Shown in pieces: positions 23,005-31,795 of a stretch of DNA of 49,633 nucleotides. How positions within the stretch are numbered: the first letter of the stretch is position 1; each line of letters begins with the position of its first letter. The stretch comes from Clostridiales bacterium (GTDB lineage: Bacteria; Bacillota; Clostridia; Oscillospirales; Oscillospiraceae). The translations under genes were made by a program, and so were the position numbers. The notes beneath the pieces are model-generated. The model was given only the letters and a program-made list of their open reading frames with translations. It ran no database searches and was not told the origin of the DNA. Where the stretch lies: positions 1-49,633 of the forward strand of contig SFFW01000011.1 in assembly GCA_004556755.1 (NCBI GenBank), read 5' to 3'.

Positions 23005-24770
23005 GCTTCCTCACCTCCGGCAATTGCCTGAGCCAGTTCGGACTTCATCTCTGCGATTATCGCATCGAACTCCGACTCGTACTTATCTGGTGCGGTCATC
23101 TTTGCACGGCCGATCTTCTCACGGGCGGGTATTGCGAAGATGCTCTTCATATCTGCGCCCTTGGAAAGGGCCTCACGGCTCATCGCATCGTACTTAAGTA
23201 TCATATCCAGCAGCCTGTACTGCTTGCCGTAGGAGGAGTATGCGTCCTCATCGACGAAGGCGTTCTGCTGCAGGAAGTCCTCACGGATCATCTTTGCGGT
23301 CTCCATGGTGAGACGGTCTGCGGGCGAAAGCGCATCCTGTCCGACAAGACGCACGATCTCCTGAAGCTCGTTCTCCTCCTGGAGTATGTGCATGGTCTTG
23401 TCTCTGTTCTCCATGTATTCGGGTCCGAACTCGGATTCGTACCATGACGAGAGGGTGTCGACGTACAGCGAATAGGAGGTCAGCCAGTTGATCGCCGGGA
23501 AGTGGCGGGCATAGGCAAGGGAGCTGTCAAGCGCCCAGAAGACCTTGACTATACGCATGGTAGCCTGAGAAACAGGCTCGGAAATGTCGCCGCCCGGAGG
23601 CGAAACGGCGCCGATCGCAGTGACCGAACCGCGGCGCTCGTCGGAGCCGAGGCACTCGACGCAACCGGCTCTTTCGTAGAACTGTGCGATACGGGACGCA
23701 AGGTATGCGGGGTAGCCTTCCTCGCCGGGCATCTCCTCGAGTCGGCCGGACATCTCACGCAGAGCCTCCGCCCAACGGGAGGTGGAGTCCGCCAGAACCG
23801 CGACGTCGTAGCCCATATCACGGAAGTACTCCGCTATGGTGATGCCGGTGTAGATGGACGCCTCACGGGCGGCGACCGGCATATCGGAGGTGTTTGCGAT
23901 AAGAACGGTCCTCTTCATCAGAGGCTCGCCGTTGCGGGGGTCGGTAAGCTCGGGGAACTCCATGAGAACGTCGGTCATCTCGTTGCCTCGCTCGCCGCAG
24001 CCGATGTAGACGACTATGTCGACGTCCGACCACTTTGCAAGCTGGTGCTGAACGACGGTCTTGCCGGAGCCGAAGGGACCGGGGACCGCAGCGGTGCCGC
24101 CCTTTGCGATGGGGAACAGGGTGTCGATTATACGCTGTCCGGAGTTCATCGGGCGGGAGGGCATATACTTGCGGGAGTAGGGTCTGTTTATTCTGACGGG
24201 CCACTTCTGCATGAGGGTCAGCTCATGCTTTTCGCCCTTGTCGTCCTCAAGCACGGCAACGCACTCGGTGACGGTGTAGCTGCCGCCGGTGATGGACACG
24301 AGTCTGCCCGAAAGCTGCGGCGGCACCATGATCTTGTGGCTTATGGCACTGGTCTCCTGAACGGTGCCGATTATGTCGCCGCCGGAGAGTCTTTCGCCGA
24401 CCTCGGCGGTGGGGACGAACTCCCACTTCTTCTCACGGTTCAGTGCCGCAACGTCGGTGCCTCTGGTGATGGTGGAGCCTGCTATCGCTCTGATCTCAGG
24501 CAGAGGACGCTGGATACCGTCGTAAATATTCTCAAGCATACCGGGTCCGAGCTCGACGGACATCGGCATACCGGTCGTCTCGACGACGGCGCCGGGTCCG
24601 AGACCCGAAGTCTCCTCATAGACCTGGATCGACGCACTGTCGCCGTTCATGTTGAGGATCTCGCCGATGAGCCGCTGAGAGCCGACTCTTACGACGTCGG
24701 AGACGTTTGCGTCCGCAAGTCCCCTGGCGACCACAAGCGGGCCGGATACTTTAGTTATGGTTCCGCTCAT
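23001..24770 (-). CDS. ntpA: V-type ATP synthase subunit A (catalytic)
   Basis: 589 residues. Beta-barrel N-terminus (SGTITKVSGPLVVARG), the non-homologous insert characteristic of A subunits (about 110-190), Walker A GPFGSGKT (231-238), GCGERGNEMTDVL with the catalytic glutamate, and SRWAEALREMSGRLEEMPGEEGYPAYL. Hydrolyses ATP to drive the rotor. No intein is seen in the P-loop, a common insertion site in this gene. 18 bases after ntpG. Confidence 0.97.
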   Translation of the reverse strand: MSGTITKVSGPLVVARGLADANVSDVVRVGSQRLIGEILNMNGDSASIQVYEETSGLGPGAVVETTGMPMSVELGPGMLENIYDGIQRPLPEIRAIAGSTITRGTDVAALNREKKWEFVPTAEVGERLSGGDIIGTVQETSAISHKIMVPPQLSGRLVSITGGSYTVTECVAVLEDDKGEKHELTLMQKWPVRINRPYSRKYMPSRPMNSGQRIIDTLFPIAKGGTAAVPGPFGSGKTVVQHQLAKWSDVDIVVYIGCGERGNEMTDVLMEFPELTDPRNGEPLMKRTVLIANTSDMPVAAREASIYTGITIAEYFRDMGYDVAVLADSTSRWAEALREMSGRLEEMPGEEGYPAYLASRIAQFYERAGCVECLGSDERRGSVTAIGAVSPPGGDISEPVSQATMRIVKVFWALDSSLAYARHFPAINWLTSYSLYVDTLSSWYESEFGPEYMENRDKTMHILQEENELQEIVRLVGQDALSPADRLTMETAKMIREDFLQQNAFVDEDAYSSYGKQYRLLDMILKYDAMSREALSKGADMKSIFAIPAREKIGRAKMTAPDKYESEFDAIIAEMKSELAQAIAGGEEA

Positions 24771-24787
24771 ATAAATACCTGACTTTC

Positions 24788-25111
24788 TTAATTATTTTCG
24801 AGAATGTTGGTACCTACCGCACGCTCAACAGCCGCGTTCAGGGCGGAAAGTCCCAAGCCCATTGAGCCCTCTCTGCCGGGGATAAGGATTATCGCCGGAC
24901 TGGGGCTGTCTTTGTATTTGTCGATCTCCGCACCGAGTGCCTCGGCGAGGTTTTCCTCGACGTATATTATCGCATAGTCTTCGCTTTCCCTTGTCAGTGA
25001 GCGAAAAACCTTCTTCGCTTCGGCGGGAGACGCCACCGGGAAGGCGGCAAGTCCGAGGGCGGTAAAGCCCATGACCGTTTCCCGTCCGCCGATAACCGCA
25101 ATTTTAAGCAT
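24788..25111 (-). CDS. ntpG: V-type ATP synthase subunit F
   Basis: 107 residues from the ATG at 25111 (MLKIAVIGGRETVMGF), which overlaps the end of ntpC; a longer in-frame start is possible but lacks family support. Small CheY-like fold subunit of the central stalk (subunit F, called G in Enterococcus). The block AIIYVEENLAEALGAEIDKYKDSPSPAIILIPG is typical. Confidence 0.92.
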   Translation of the reverse strand: MLKIAVIGGRETVMGFTALGLAAFPVASPAEAKKVFRSLTRESEDYAIIYVEENLAEALGAEIDKYKDSPSPAIILIPGREGSMGLGLSALNAAVERAVGTNILENN

Positions 25112-26108
25112 ATAATTCACGCAGCCTTTCACGGATAATGTCGGAGCCGACGCCCGAAAGCATACCTGTGAGTATCATGCGGACGGCGCACAGCTCGGTG
25201 TTCACGGCAGCGATGTACGCCGCAACGGGCGCTTCGCCGAAGGACACGAGCTTTGCCTTCTTGAGATACTCCGTGACCGCATTGTCCGCCGCAAGCTCGA
25301 AATCGGTGAGCCGTCCTCCCTCGGAGGCTGCAGCTCCCAGCACCGCTGCGTGCGCAAGCGGACCTGCGGCGTAAAGTGCGGTGAGGCTCTCGGTCGTACC
25401 GTAAGCTGCGATTATGCGGTCGCAGTCTACCTCGCCGCCGGGGATGAGTGCCTTGGAAAGGAAGTCTGCATCCTTACCCATACGGCGTGTACGCACGGCG
25501 CTGCGGAGGTTTGCCGCATCCGTCATTATGCGGACGTAGCCCACGAGGTACTCGCTTTGAAGCTCCTTTGCGGCGTTGAGAAGCTCCGCAAAATACGCTC
25601 TGTCCAAGACGAAGTCCGCATTCTGGGGATTTTCCGTGCGCATCAGCACGGACTTTGCTTCGGCGATCGCCTTGCCGAGGATCTCGGGACAGTCGGTGTA
25701 GCTGTCGTCATGTATGCACGCCTCAAGCTTTTCGGGGCTTATGCGTCCGCAGGAGCTTAAAAGATCGCTGCGGTGAGTGTTCATAGCCTCGGCCTTTAAG
25801 AGCGTCTTTGCATTGTGATAATCAAACTGCATACGGAACATGGCGACCAGCTCCTTGTCCGGCGCCATGCGCTCAAGATCGCAGAATATCTCGTCTCTGC
25901 GGTCGGAAAGCGCCTTTTGCAGCTCGGAAGCGTTCATGCCGGAGAAGTCCTCATAGCCGCACTCGACGAGCATCTTCGCAGCCTCGTCAAAGCTCTGGGC
26001 GGAGAGCATACGCTCTGCCTTGTCGGCGGTGAGCATCTTGGCTTCCTTCGCCCTCAGAAAAGCGGATAAAAACAGATAATCTTCTCTGGTGGTCTTTTTG
26101 TTAGACAA
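25104..26108 (-). CDS. ntpC: V-type ATP synthase subunit C
   Basis: 334 residues. Homolog of eukaryotic subunit d/AC39, the funnel that joins the rotor stalk to the c ring. All-helical, low sequence conservation; recognised from YLFLSAFLRAKEAKML at the N-terminus, the DYHNAKTLLKAE block and position between ntpE and ntpG. It ends LRERLRELYA, overlapping the next ATG. Confidence 0.9.
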   Translation of the reverse strand: MSNKKTTREDYLFLSAFLRAKEAKMLTADKAERMLSAQSFDEAAKMLVECGYEDFSGMNASELQKALSDRRDEIFCDLERMAPDKELVAMFRMQFDYHNAKTLLKAEAMNTHRSDLLSSCGRISPEKLEACIHDDSYTDCPEILGKAIAEAKSVLMRTENPQNADFVLDRAYFAELLNAAKELQSEYLVGYVRIMTDAANLRSAVRTRRMGKDADFLSKALIPGGEVDCDRIIAAYGTTESLTALYAAGPLAHAAVLGAAASEGGRLTDFELAADNAVTEYLKKAKLVSFGEAPVAAYIAAVNTELCAVRMILTGMLSGVGSDIIRERLRELYA

Positions 26109-26138
26109 TTCTCTTCCTACCTTTCCGGCATACGCCCT

Positions 26139-26738
26139 TTATTCAAAAAGGGTGCGGGCGACATCTGCCGTCATGGGTCCTTTAAGCGCTTCGACAAGAG
26201 CCTCGATGCTGCAATTGACCTCAACGCCGCCCTGACGGAGGATGAGACCGCCGCTTATCTCACGGCTGTCTGCGGCGAGGGTCAGTGCGGGGGTGAGACC
26301 CTTTGCTGCAAGCGCCGCATTCGCACGCTCAAGCACCGCTTTGCCGCAGCGCTCTCTGTCACGGGCGCTGAGGACGATCTCCCCGCTTCCGTCCGCTGCG
26401 GCGGAGGCGGCAAGAGAGGCAAGAAAGCCGACGTAGCTGTCTTCGGGCATATCGGCAAGACGCCGCTTTGCCATGTCGAAGGCTTCCGCAACGCAGTCCT
26501 GCTTTAAGGCAAGCACGCTCTTCTTTGCGTCCATCTCGGCGGCGCTTTTGCGGCGCTCAAGACCGCTTTCGCAGTCCTTCGTGCCGTTGCGTATAAGCTG
26601 CAAATAGCGCTCCTGCGCCTTTTTTTCGTTTTCCTTGCGTATTTCGGCGCACTTTGCTTCCGCCTCGGCAATTATCGCCTTGGCCTGTTCTCTTGCGTCC
26701 GCCTCGATACGGTCGGTGATTCTGTCAATACCGTTCAT
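26139..26738 (-). CDS. ntpE: V-type ATP synthase subunit E
   Basis: 199 residues. Peripheral stalk subunit: a long charged N-terminal helix (residues 1-65, rich in K/E/A, forms the coiled coil with subunit G/H) and a globular C-terminal half with the family block SREISGGLILRQGGVEVNCSIEALVEAL. 31 bases after ntpK. Confidence 0.93.
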   Translation of the reverse strand: MNGIDRITDRIEADAREQAKAIIAEAEAKCAEIRKENEKKAQERYLQLIRNGTKDCESGLERRKSAAEMDAKKSVLALKQDCVAEAFDMAKRRLADMPEDSYVGFLASLAASAAADGSGEIVLSARDRERCGKAVLERANAALAAKGLTPALTLAADSREISGGLILRQGGVEVNCSIEALVEALKGPMTADVARTLFE

Positions 26739-26769
26739 AAGATCAGTCCTTCAAAGGATATTTACGGGA

Positions 26770-27237
26770 TCAAGCTACCTGACCGAGCAGGATGATGGAA
26801 GCCAGCATGGAGATGATGGCGTACAGCTCAACGATGGTGCAGAAAAGCATGCCCTTTGCGAAGTCGTCGGGCTTCTTTGCGAGGATGTTCATGGATGCCG
26901 CTGCGACCTTGCCCTGTGCCATGGCGGAGAACCAGCCGCCCAGTGCGATGGGCATACATGCGGACAAGACCTGCATACCGGCGGAAACGTCCATGCCGAC
27001 TGCGAGCTTGCCCATTGCGATGAAGAACACGACGAAGCCGTACAGACCCTGAGTGCCGGGGAGAACCTGAAGGATCATTGCCTTACCGAACTTGGAGGGG
27101 TCTTCGGAAACGACGCCCGCTGCCGCTTCGCCTGCGATGCCGGTACCCTTTGCGGAGCCGACGCCGGAAAGTGCCGCTGCCAGTGCAGCGCCGAGAATGC
27201 CTATTGCAAGACCGCCGATTGTGTTAAGAAATCCCAT
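26770..27237 (-). CDS. ntpK: V-type ATP synthase c-ring subunit K (Na+ type)
   Basis: 155 residues, four membrane helices (two fused hairpins). The ion site matches Enterococcus hirae NtpK: LPGTQ in helix 2 (L59, T62, Q63), AQGK in helix 3 (Q108) and VELYA in helix 4 with the carboxylate E137. All residues known to coordinate Na+ in that protein are present, so a Na+-pumping or Na+-driven enzyme is inferred. Only helix 4 carries a carboxylate; the helix 2 position is Gln, as in NtpK. GGAGG precedes the ATG. Confidence 0.95.
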   Translation of the reverse strand: MGFLNTIGGLAIGILGAALAAALSGVGSAKGTGIAGEAAAGVVSEDPSKFGKAMILQVLPGTQGLYGFVVFFIAMGKLAVGMDVSAGMQVLSACMPIALGGWFSAMAQGKVAAASMNILAKKPDDFAKGMLFCTIVELYAIISMLASIILLGQVA

Positions 27238-27283
27238 TATAATTTCCTCCTGAATGTTTTAATATGTATGGTTTATATTTTGT

Positions 27284-29275
27284 TTAAGATTCAACGTCAA
27301 CGTACTTGGTGTTGACATTCAGCGGCGTAAAGGGCTTGCCGCCGTCCTGATAGAACTTGCCGAAGAACTCAAGGCACTGAAGTCTGAGGTCGTGCGCAAA
27401 GCAGCCCAAAATGTTCAGTCCGAAGTTTATCGCATGACCTACGAGGAATATGAGTATGAATGCTATCAGCGAGAACGGTGTAACGCCGCCCTCGGAGGGC
27501 ATTGCCGCCAAGGTGTTAAACACCTGACCTACGACGGAGCCTGCGAGCATGAGCGCCATGAGTCGGGAGTAGGACAGTATATCGCCGAACCAACCGGTGA
27601 CGCCGTTGTATATCGCACCGCCGAGCGCCGTGAGCTTCTTTATACCCTTTTCGTTTCTGCCGGAGCCGTAAATGAGCATCAGTCCGCCGACGATGAGCAG
27701 CACCAGTCCGACGGTCTCAAGCTTCGCCATTGCGGGGACGAAATTGGGTCCGAAGTAGAAGGCAAGACCGAAGAGCAGCACCATCCATGTGCCTTCGTCC
27801 CAAACGCCGTCCATGAAATGCCCGTCTCTCGCCTTCATGTGCCAGTTGACGAACATACCCGTGAACAGGTGGATAACGCCGAGAAGCATACCGCCTATGA
27901 GTACGGTGTTCGTGTCGTTGAGCGGGTCAATGAGCGGATGCATCATAAAGCCGATGGGACACTCCTTGCCGAACATCTCGTAAACGGTGGGTATCGCATT
28001 GCTGAAGAAGCCGCCGGAGAGTATACCCATTATAAATGTGGAGATACCGCATTCGAGCATCAGTCCGAAGAAATACTTTCTTCCGCCCTTGGGTCTCGAT
28101 TTCTTTATCGCCGTCAGCGCAAAGAGTATCATTATGAGACCGTAGCCCATGTCTGCCATCATGATGCCGTAGAACAGTATAAAGAACACGGACATGACGG
28201 GGTTGGGGTCAATGCTGCCGTAAGCCGGCAGGCTGTACATATTGGTCGCCATGTTCAGCGGCTCGGTAAATTCGTTGTTGCGGAGCTGTACCGGAACGTA
28301 GGGGTACTCGGACTCCTCCGGCTCCTCAAGCTCCCATGCGCAGTCGAAGTTTGCCAAACAGTCGGCAAGCGCCTTTTCCTCCGGGGCGGTGAGCCATCCG
28401 GACAGGCACAGAACGCTGTCCGTGCCGACAAGTCTCGCCTCGGCATCCGCCTTTGCGATCTTGACGTTCATGCGGTCAAGGCAGAGCTTGAAGTTTTCCC
28501 TCTGCGGAGCGTAGGAGCGCACCTCCTTTTCCGCAGTCTCCTTCTGCTCACGGCAGTCGGAAAGCTTTTCTTTGAGCGACGCAATGTTTTCCGCCGCCGT
28601 GCCTTTAAGGGTGCCGAGACTGCTGAGGGTAAACCCTGCCGCGCGAAGCACTTCGAGTGCGTCGTCGCACTCCTCCTTTAAGCACACGAGGCAGACATAG
28701 CGCTGCTCCTTGTCCGAGGAGACCTCAAAAAGCTCGCTCTCCGGCGCTGCGTCACGCAGAGCGCCGCCGATCTCGGAACCGTCCGCCTCCGCAGGCAGCA
28801 TACCCAAGAACACCGAGGTGCGCTTTGTTCCCGACGTCTCCAGCGGGAGATCAAGGTTCCTCCACGGCTCAAGCTGCTCACACAGTCCCCGCAAACGGCT
28901 TTCCTCTGCGGCGATGCTGCGCAGCTTTGCCTCAAGCTCCAAGAGATGCTCCGCATCCGCAAGACGGGCATTGAGATCGTCCTCGTCGAAGAAGTCCTTC
29001 TTATCGACGACGGGCCGCATCGCAAAGAGCGCCGTTTTGACGGGAGCGTACCTGTCAAGCAGCTTGAGCGCCGAGTCGAACTTTGAAAGCTCCGAGCGGT
29101 ACTCCGTCGAAGCGCTGCTCTCCTCTCTGAGATAGGGCGCAAACTCCTCCGAGTTCATAAGCTCGGCGTTGTCGTCTATCTGCACGCAGCCGAGAAGCTG
29201 CAGCGAGCGCAGCAGCTCTTCCTTCTGCTCTCTGACCACCATAAGCCGGAGCTTTTTCATTTTTACAATGGCCAT
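27284..29275 (-). CDS. ntpI: V-type ATP synthase subunit I (a subunit)
   Basis: 663 residues. A cytoplasmic N-terminal half (1-~330) with coiled-coil segments, then about seven or eight membrane helices carrying the ion channel and the conserved arginine region (DILSYSRLMALMLAGSVVGQVFN). Subunit I is the stator partner of the c ring. Its ATG touches the last base of the upstream subunit G/H gene stop, so they are coupled. Confidence 0.95.
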   Translation of the reverse strand: MAIVKMKKLRLMVVREQKEELLRSLQLLGCVQIDDNAELMNSEEFAPYLREESSASTEYRSELSKFDSALKLLDRYAPVKTALFAMRPVVDKKDFFDEDDLNARLADAEHLLELEAKLRSIAAEESRLRGLCEQLEPWRNLDLPLETSGTKRTSVFLGMLPAEADGSEIGGALRDAAPESELFEVSSDKEQRYVCLVCLKEECDDALEVLRAAGFTLSSLGTLKGTAAENIASLKEKLSDCREQKETAEKEVRSYAPQRENFKLCLDRMNVKIAKADAEARLVGTDSVLCLSGWLTAPEEKALADCLANFDCAWELEEPEESEYPYVPVQLRNNEFTEPLNMATNMYSLPAYGSIDPNPVMSVFFILFYGIMMADMGYGLIMILFALTAIKKSRPKGGRKYFFGLMLECGISTFIMGILSGGFFSNAIPTVYEMFGKECPIGFMMHPLIDPLNDTNTVLIGGMLLGVIHLFTGMFVNWHMKARDGHFMDGVWDEGTWMVLLFGLAFYFGPNFVPAMAKLETVGLVLLIVGGLMLIYGSGRNEKGIKKLTALGGAIYNGVTGWFGDILSYSRLMALMLAGSVVGQVFNTLAAMPSEGGVTPFSLIAFILIFLVGHAINFGLNILGCFAHDLRLQCLEFFGKFYQDGGKPFTPLNVNTKYVDVES

Positions 29276-29589
29276 CAGGCATTCACGATCCTTTCAACGA
29301 TGAGTGCCGCAGCCTTCTCCATGCGGCCTTCGGCTTTCGCCTTTAAAACTGCTTTTTTCGTCTCTGCGGCGGAAGCGGTCTCCTCCATGGCTTCACGGGC
29401 AAGGACCTCGGACTTTGTGTCCAGCTCGCTAAGCTCTCTGCGGGCCTTGTCCTCCGCTTCGCTGCGGTCAAGCTCGCCCTTCGCCTCGGTGTCGGCGATC
29501 ATGCGTTTCGCCTCCGCCTCCGCTTCGGCAACGATTTTTTTCGCCTTCTCCTCCGCTGCTTTAACGTTATTTATCGACTCAAATGACAT
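29275..29589 (-). CDS. ntpF: V-type ATP synthase subunit G/H
   Basis: 104 residues from the ATG at 29589 (GGGGG seven bases upstream; a GTG two codons earlier is possible). Almost entirely one charged helix, rich in A, E, K (AEEKAKKIVAEAEAEAKRMI), the peripheral-stalk partner of subunit E. First gene of the operon, as ntpF is in Enterococcus hirae. Assigned by position and composition rather than by strong motifs. Confidence 0.82.
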   Translation of the reverse strand: MSFESINNVKAAEEKAKKIVAEAEAEAKRMIADTEAKGELDRSEAEDKARRELSELDTKSEVLAREAMEETASAAETKKAVLKAKAEGRMEKAAALIVERIVNA

Positions 29590-29660
29590 CTGCACACCCC
29601 CTTGCTAAGCTTGTCAGTTTGTTGGTTATTTGTCACAAAAAGCCCTGTATTTTCTCTGAA

Positions 29661-29689
29661 ATAATAGCAAATAACACATTGAGTTTCAA
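29661..29689 (-). promoter_or_regulatory. Promoter of the V-ATPase operon
   Basis: TTGAAA (29684-29689), a 17-bp spacer and TATTAT (29661-29666) on the minus strand, with about 65 bases of leader to ntpF. Confidence 0.8.
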
Positions 29690-29709
29690 GGCTTTTTTGC
29701 TCGTTATAC

Positions 29710-29738
29710 TTGACAAATAATTTGCAATTGTATGATAT
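29710..29738 (+). promoter_or_regulatory. Promoter candidate for the E2-like gene
   Basis: TTGACA (29710-29715), a 17-bp spacer and TGATAT (29733-29738); TATGAT with a 15-bp spacer is an alternative -10. It is back to back with the V-ATPase promoter. The leader to the next gene would be about 280 bases long and contains the 20-bp palindrome at 29796-29815; no protein is seen in it. Confidence 0.6.
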
Positions 29739-29795
29739 GAAAGTATTCTTTTTGCATTGTCTATGCTTTTCCCTTGAAAACGCTGAATAGTCTGT

Positions 29796-29815
29796 TTCTT
29801 AACATATGTTAAGAA
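29796..29815. promoter_or_regulatory. 20-bp perfect palindrome, possible operator
   Basis: Perfect inverted repeat with half-site TTCTTAACAT and no spacer. It lies about 50 bases downstream of the expected start of the rightward promoter and 210 bases before the E2-like gene. It has no T-run, so it is not a terminator; a dimeric repressor site is the likeliest reading. Confidence 0.5.
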
Positions 29816-30024
29816 TGTATTAAGTTATTTATATGTCAGTTTTTCCGCTGCCTTCACTTGGCTGAAAGCCCTTGAGTTAGCGTACATTTTTGGCGTTGAT
29901 GCTCGTTACCATACATTTTTAAATTTTACACACATTTCGCTTGCCAAATCGGATATTAGCAATTATAATGTCAAAGGAATATTTCAAATTCTGAAATCAT
30001 TTTACCGTCTCGGAGGTATATATC

Positions 30025-30909
30025 ATGTCCAACGGCAATTACAGGCGTCGCTTAGGCGGCCGTGCAGACGGCAGACGTATCCGCACACTTACCGGCTTTG
30101 CAAACTTTATACCCTACATCATGCCCTCTCGCTGCGATTCTCTGAATTACTACGAGCAGAGCTTTGAAATCACCAACGCCGACAGATGGTTCCGCAAGCA
30201 GCGTATCTCCGGCTACAAGGGCATAGGTGCGCTTCATCTGTTCATTGCGGCATACATTAGGGCAATCGCCTCTCTCCCCGCCCTCAACCGCTTCGTCGTG
30301 GGCAGACACATCTATCTGCACAACGAGATTGAGATCGTTATGACCGTAAAGCGTGCGCTGACGGTCGATGCGACCGAAACGACGATAAAGGTCGCCTTCG
30401 CACCCACGGACACCATCTTTGACGTATATAACAAGATGAACGCCGCCATCGACGAGGTAAAATCCTCCGACGACGCAAACGGTACCGAGAATTTTGCAAA
30501 TCTGTTCGCAAAGCTGCCACGCCCCATAATTCGCTTTGCGATCGGCTGCCTAAGGCTCGGCGACTACCTCGGTCTGCTGCCCAAATCACTGCTCGACGTC
30601 AGCCCCTTCCACGGCTCCATGATAATAACCGACCTCGGCTCGCTCGGCATCGGACCCATATACCATCACATCTACAATTTCGGTACGCTTCCCGTGTTTA
30701 TCTCCTTCGGAGCAAAGCGCCATGTGTACGAGCTTGACCGTCACGGCAAGCCCGTCGAGCGCAAGTACATAGACGGCAAATTTGTCATGGACGAGCGCAT
30801 AGTCGACGGTCACTATTACGCCTCGGTGTTCAAGGTCATAAACAAGCTCATCGCAAACCCTGCACTGCTTGAGGTCCCGCCCGAAGTCGTAAACGAGGAC
30901 ATCCCCTGA
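30025..30909 (+). CDS. Stand-alone 2-oxo acid dehydrogenase E2-like (CAT-fold) protein, catalytic His replaced
   Basis: 294 residues; GGAGG upstream of the ATG. It has the chloramphenicol-acetyltransferase fold of E2 catalytic domains (MTVKRAL region, SPFHGSMIITDLGSLGIGPIYHHIYNFGTLPVFISFGAKR), but no lipoyl or E3-binding domain. The C-terminal active-site block, DHRxxDG in real E2 enzymes, reads DERIVDG (256-262): the base His is Glu at 257. A classical acyltransferase reaction is therefore unlikely; an altered enzyme or a structural/regulatory role is possible. No dehydrogenase genes are nearby. The basic N-terminus (YRRRLGGRADGRRIR) is unusual. Confidence 0.82.
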   Translation: MSNGNYRRRLGGRADGRRIRTLTGFANFIPYIMPSRCDSLNYYEQSFEITNADRWFRKQRISGYKGIGALHLFIAAYIRAIASLPALNRFVVGRHIYLHNEIEIVMTVKRALTVDATETTIKVAFAPTDTIFDVYNKMNAAIDEVKSSDDANGTENFANLFAKLPRPIIRFAIGCLRLGDYLGLLPKSLLDVSPFHGSMIITDLGSLGIGPIYHHIYNFGTLPVFISFGAKRHVYELDRHGKPVERKYIDGKFVMDERIVDGHYYASVFKVINKLIANPALLEVPPEVVNEDIP

Positions 30910-30920
30910 AACAACAGATA

Positions 30921-30956
30921 AAAAAACTGCAATTCCGATCGGAATTGCAGTTTTTT
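30921..30956. terminator. Bidirectional terminator
   Basis: A perfect palindromic stem (AAAAAACTGCAATTCCGA and complement) with T6 on the plus side and T-rich sequence on the minus side. It ends the E2-like transcript and the convergent glmS-murT-amidohydrolase-PHP run. Confidence 0.9.
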
Positions 30957-31795
30957 CATCTTTTCATCAGCGCTTCAAGGTAGTCGTAGGGTACGCAAAG
31001 CTCGCCATGCTCGCCGGAGCCCATCGAGATGTGCGGCTTGTGGCTGCCGTGCCAATCGCTGCCGCCGGTCGGGCAAAGTCCGTAGTCGGCCGCAAGCTTT
31101 AAAAGTCTCTGCACCGTCTCCTCACCGTAGCCCGAATAGCGGCACTCAAGTCCGCACACTCCGACGCTCACCGCCTTCTCCAGCAGCTCGGTCATTCCCT
31201 CGTCGGAGAGTTTGTACTGCAAGGGGTGTGCGATAACGGGTCTGCCCCCGGCAGCGATTATCAGCTCTGCGCCCTCCTCAAGGCTCAGAAAATGCCTGCG
31301 GACGTAGTACTTCCTGCCCGGATCGAGAAAGCGGTTAAAGGCGTCCTTCACGCTTTCGGCGATGCCCGCCTCCACAAGGCACAGCGCAAAATGCGGTCTG
31401 CCGATGACGGAGCCGGGGTGCCGCCGCTCAAGCTCGGCGACGTCGATCTCGATGCCGTCGTCCGACAGAAGCTTCGCCATTTTGACGTTGCGCTCGTGGC
31501 GGTCACGCACGATGCGGTCAAGGACGGACGCAAGCCCCCTGTCGTCGGGATCGACGCCGTAGCCGAGCATATGCACCTCGGAGCCGTGCCAGCCGCAGCC
31601 CAGCTCGATGCCGGAAACGACCTCCACTCCGCACTTTTCGCCCTCTGCCTTTGCCCTTTTGACTCCGGCGGCGGTGTCGTGATCGGTCACGGCGATCGCC
31701 GCAAGCCCCAATGACTTTGCAAGGCACACCGCCGCCTCCGGGGTCTCGGAGCCGTCGGAAATGTCGGTATGGGTATGCAGGTCTATCTTTTTCAA
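30956..31795 (-). CDS. PHP domain phosphoesterase (TrpH/YciV-like)
   Basis: 279 residues. Metal motifs DLHTHTDISDG (H7, H9, D14 region), TDHDT, and a later GSDWHG with the last His. Relatives hydrolyse 3',5'-nucleoside bisphosphates and 5' ends of RNA. The start overlaps the amidohydrolase stop by four bases (ATGA), so the two are coupled. Confidence 0.9.
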   Translation of the reverse strand: MKKIDLHTHTDISDGSETPEAAVCLAKSLGLAAIAVTDHDTAAGVKRAKAEGEKCGVEVVSGIELGCGWHGSEVHMLGYGVDPDDRGLASVLDRIVRDRHERNVKMAKLLSDDGIEIDVAELERRHPGSVIGRPHFALCLVEAGIAESVKDAFNRFLDPGRKYYVRRHFLSLEEGAELIIAAGGRPVIAHPLQYKLSDEGMTELLEKAVSVGVCGLECRYSGYGEETVQRLLKLAADYGLCPTGGSDWHGSHKPHISMGSGEHGELCVPYDYLEALMKR

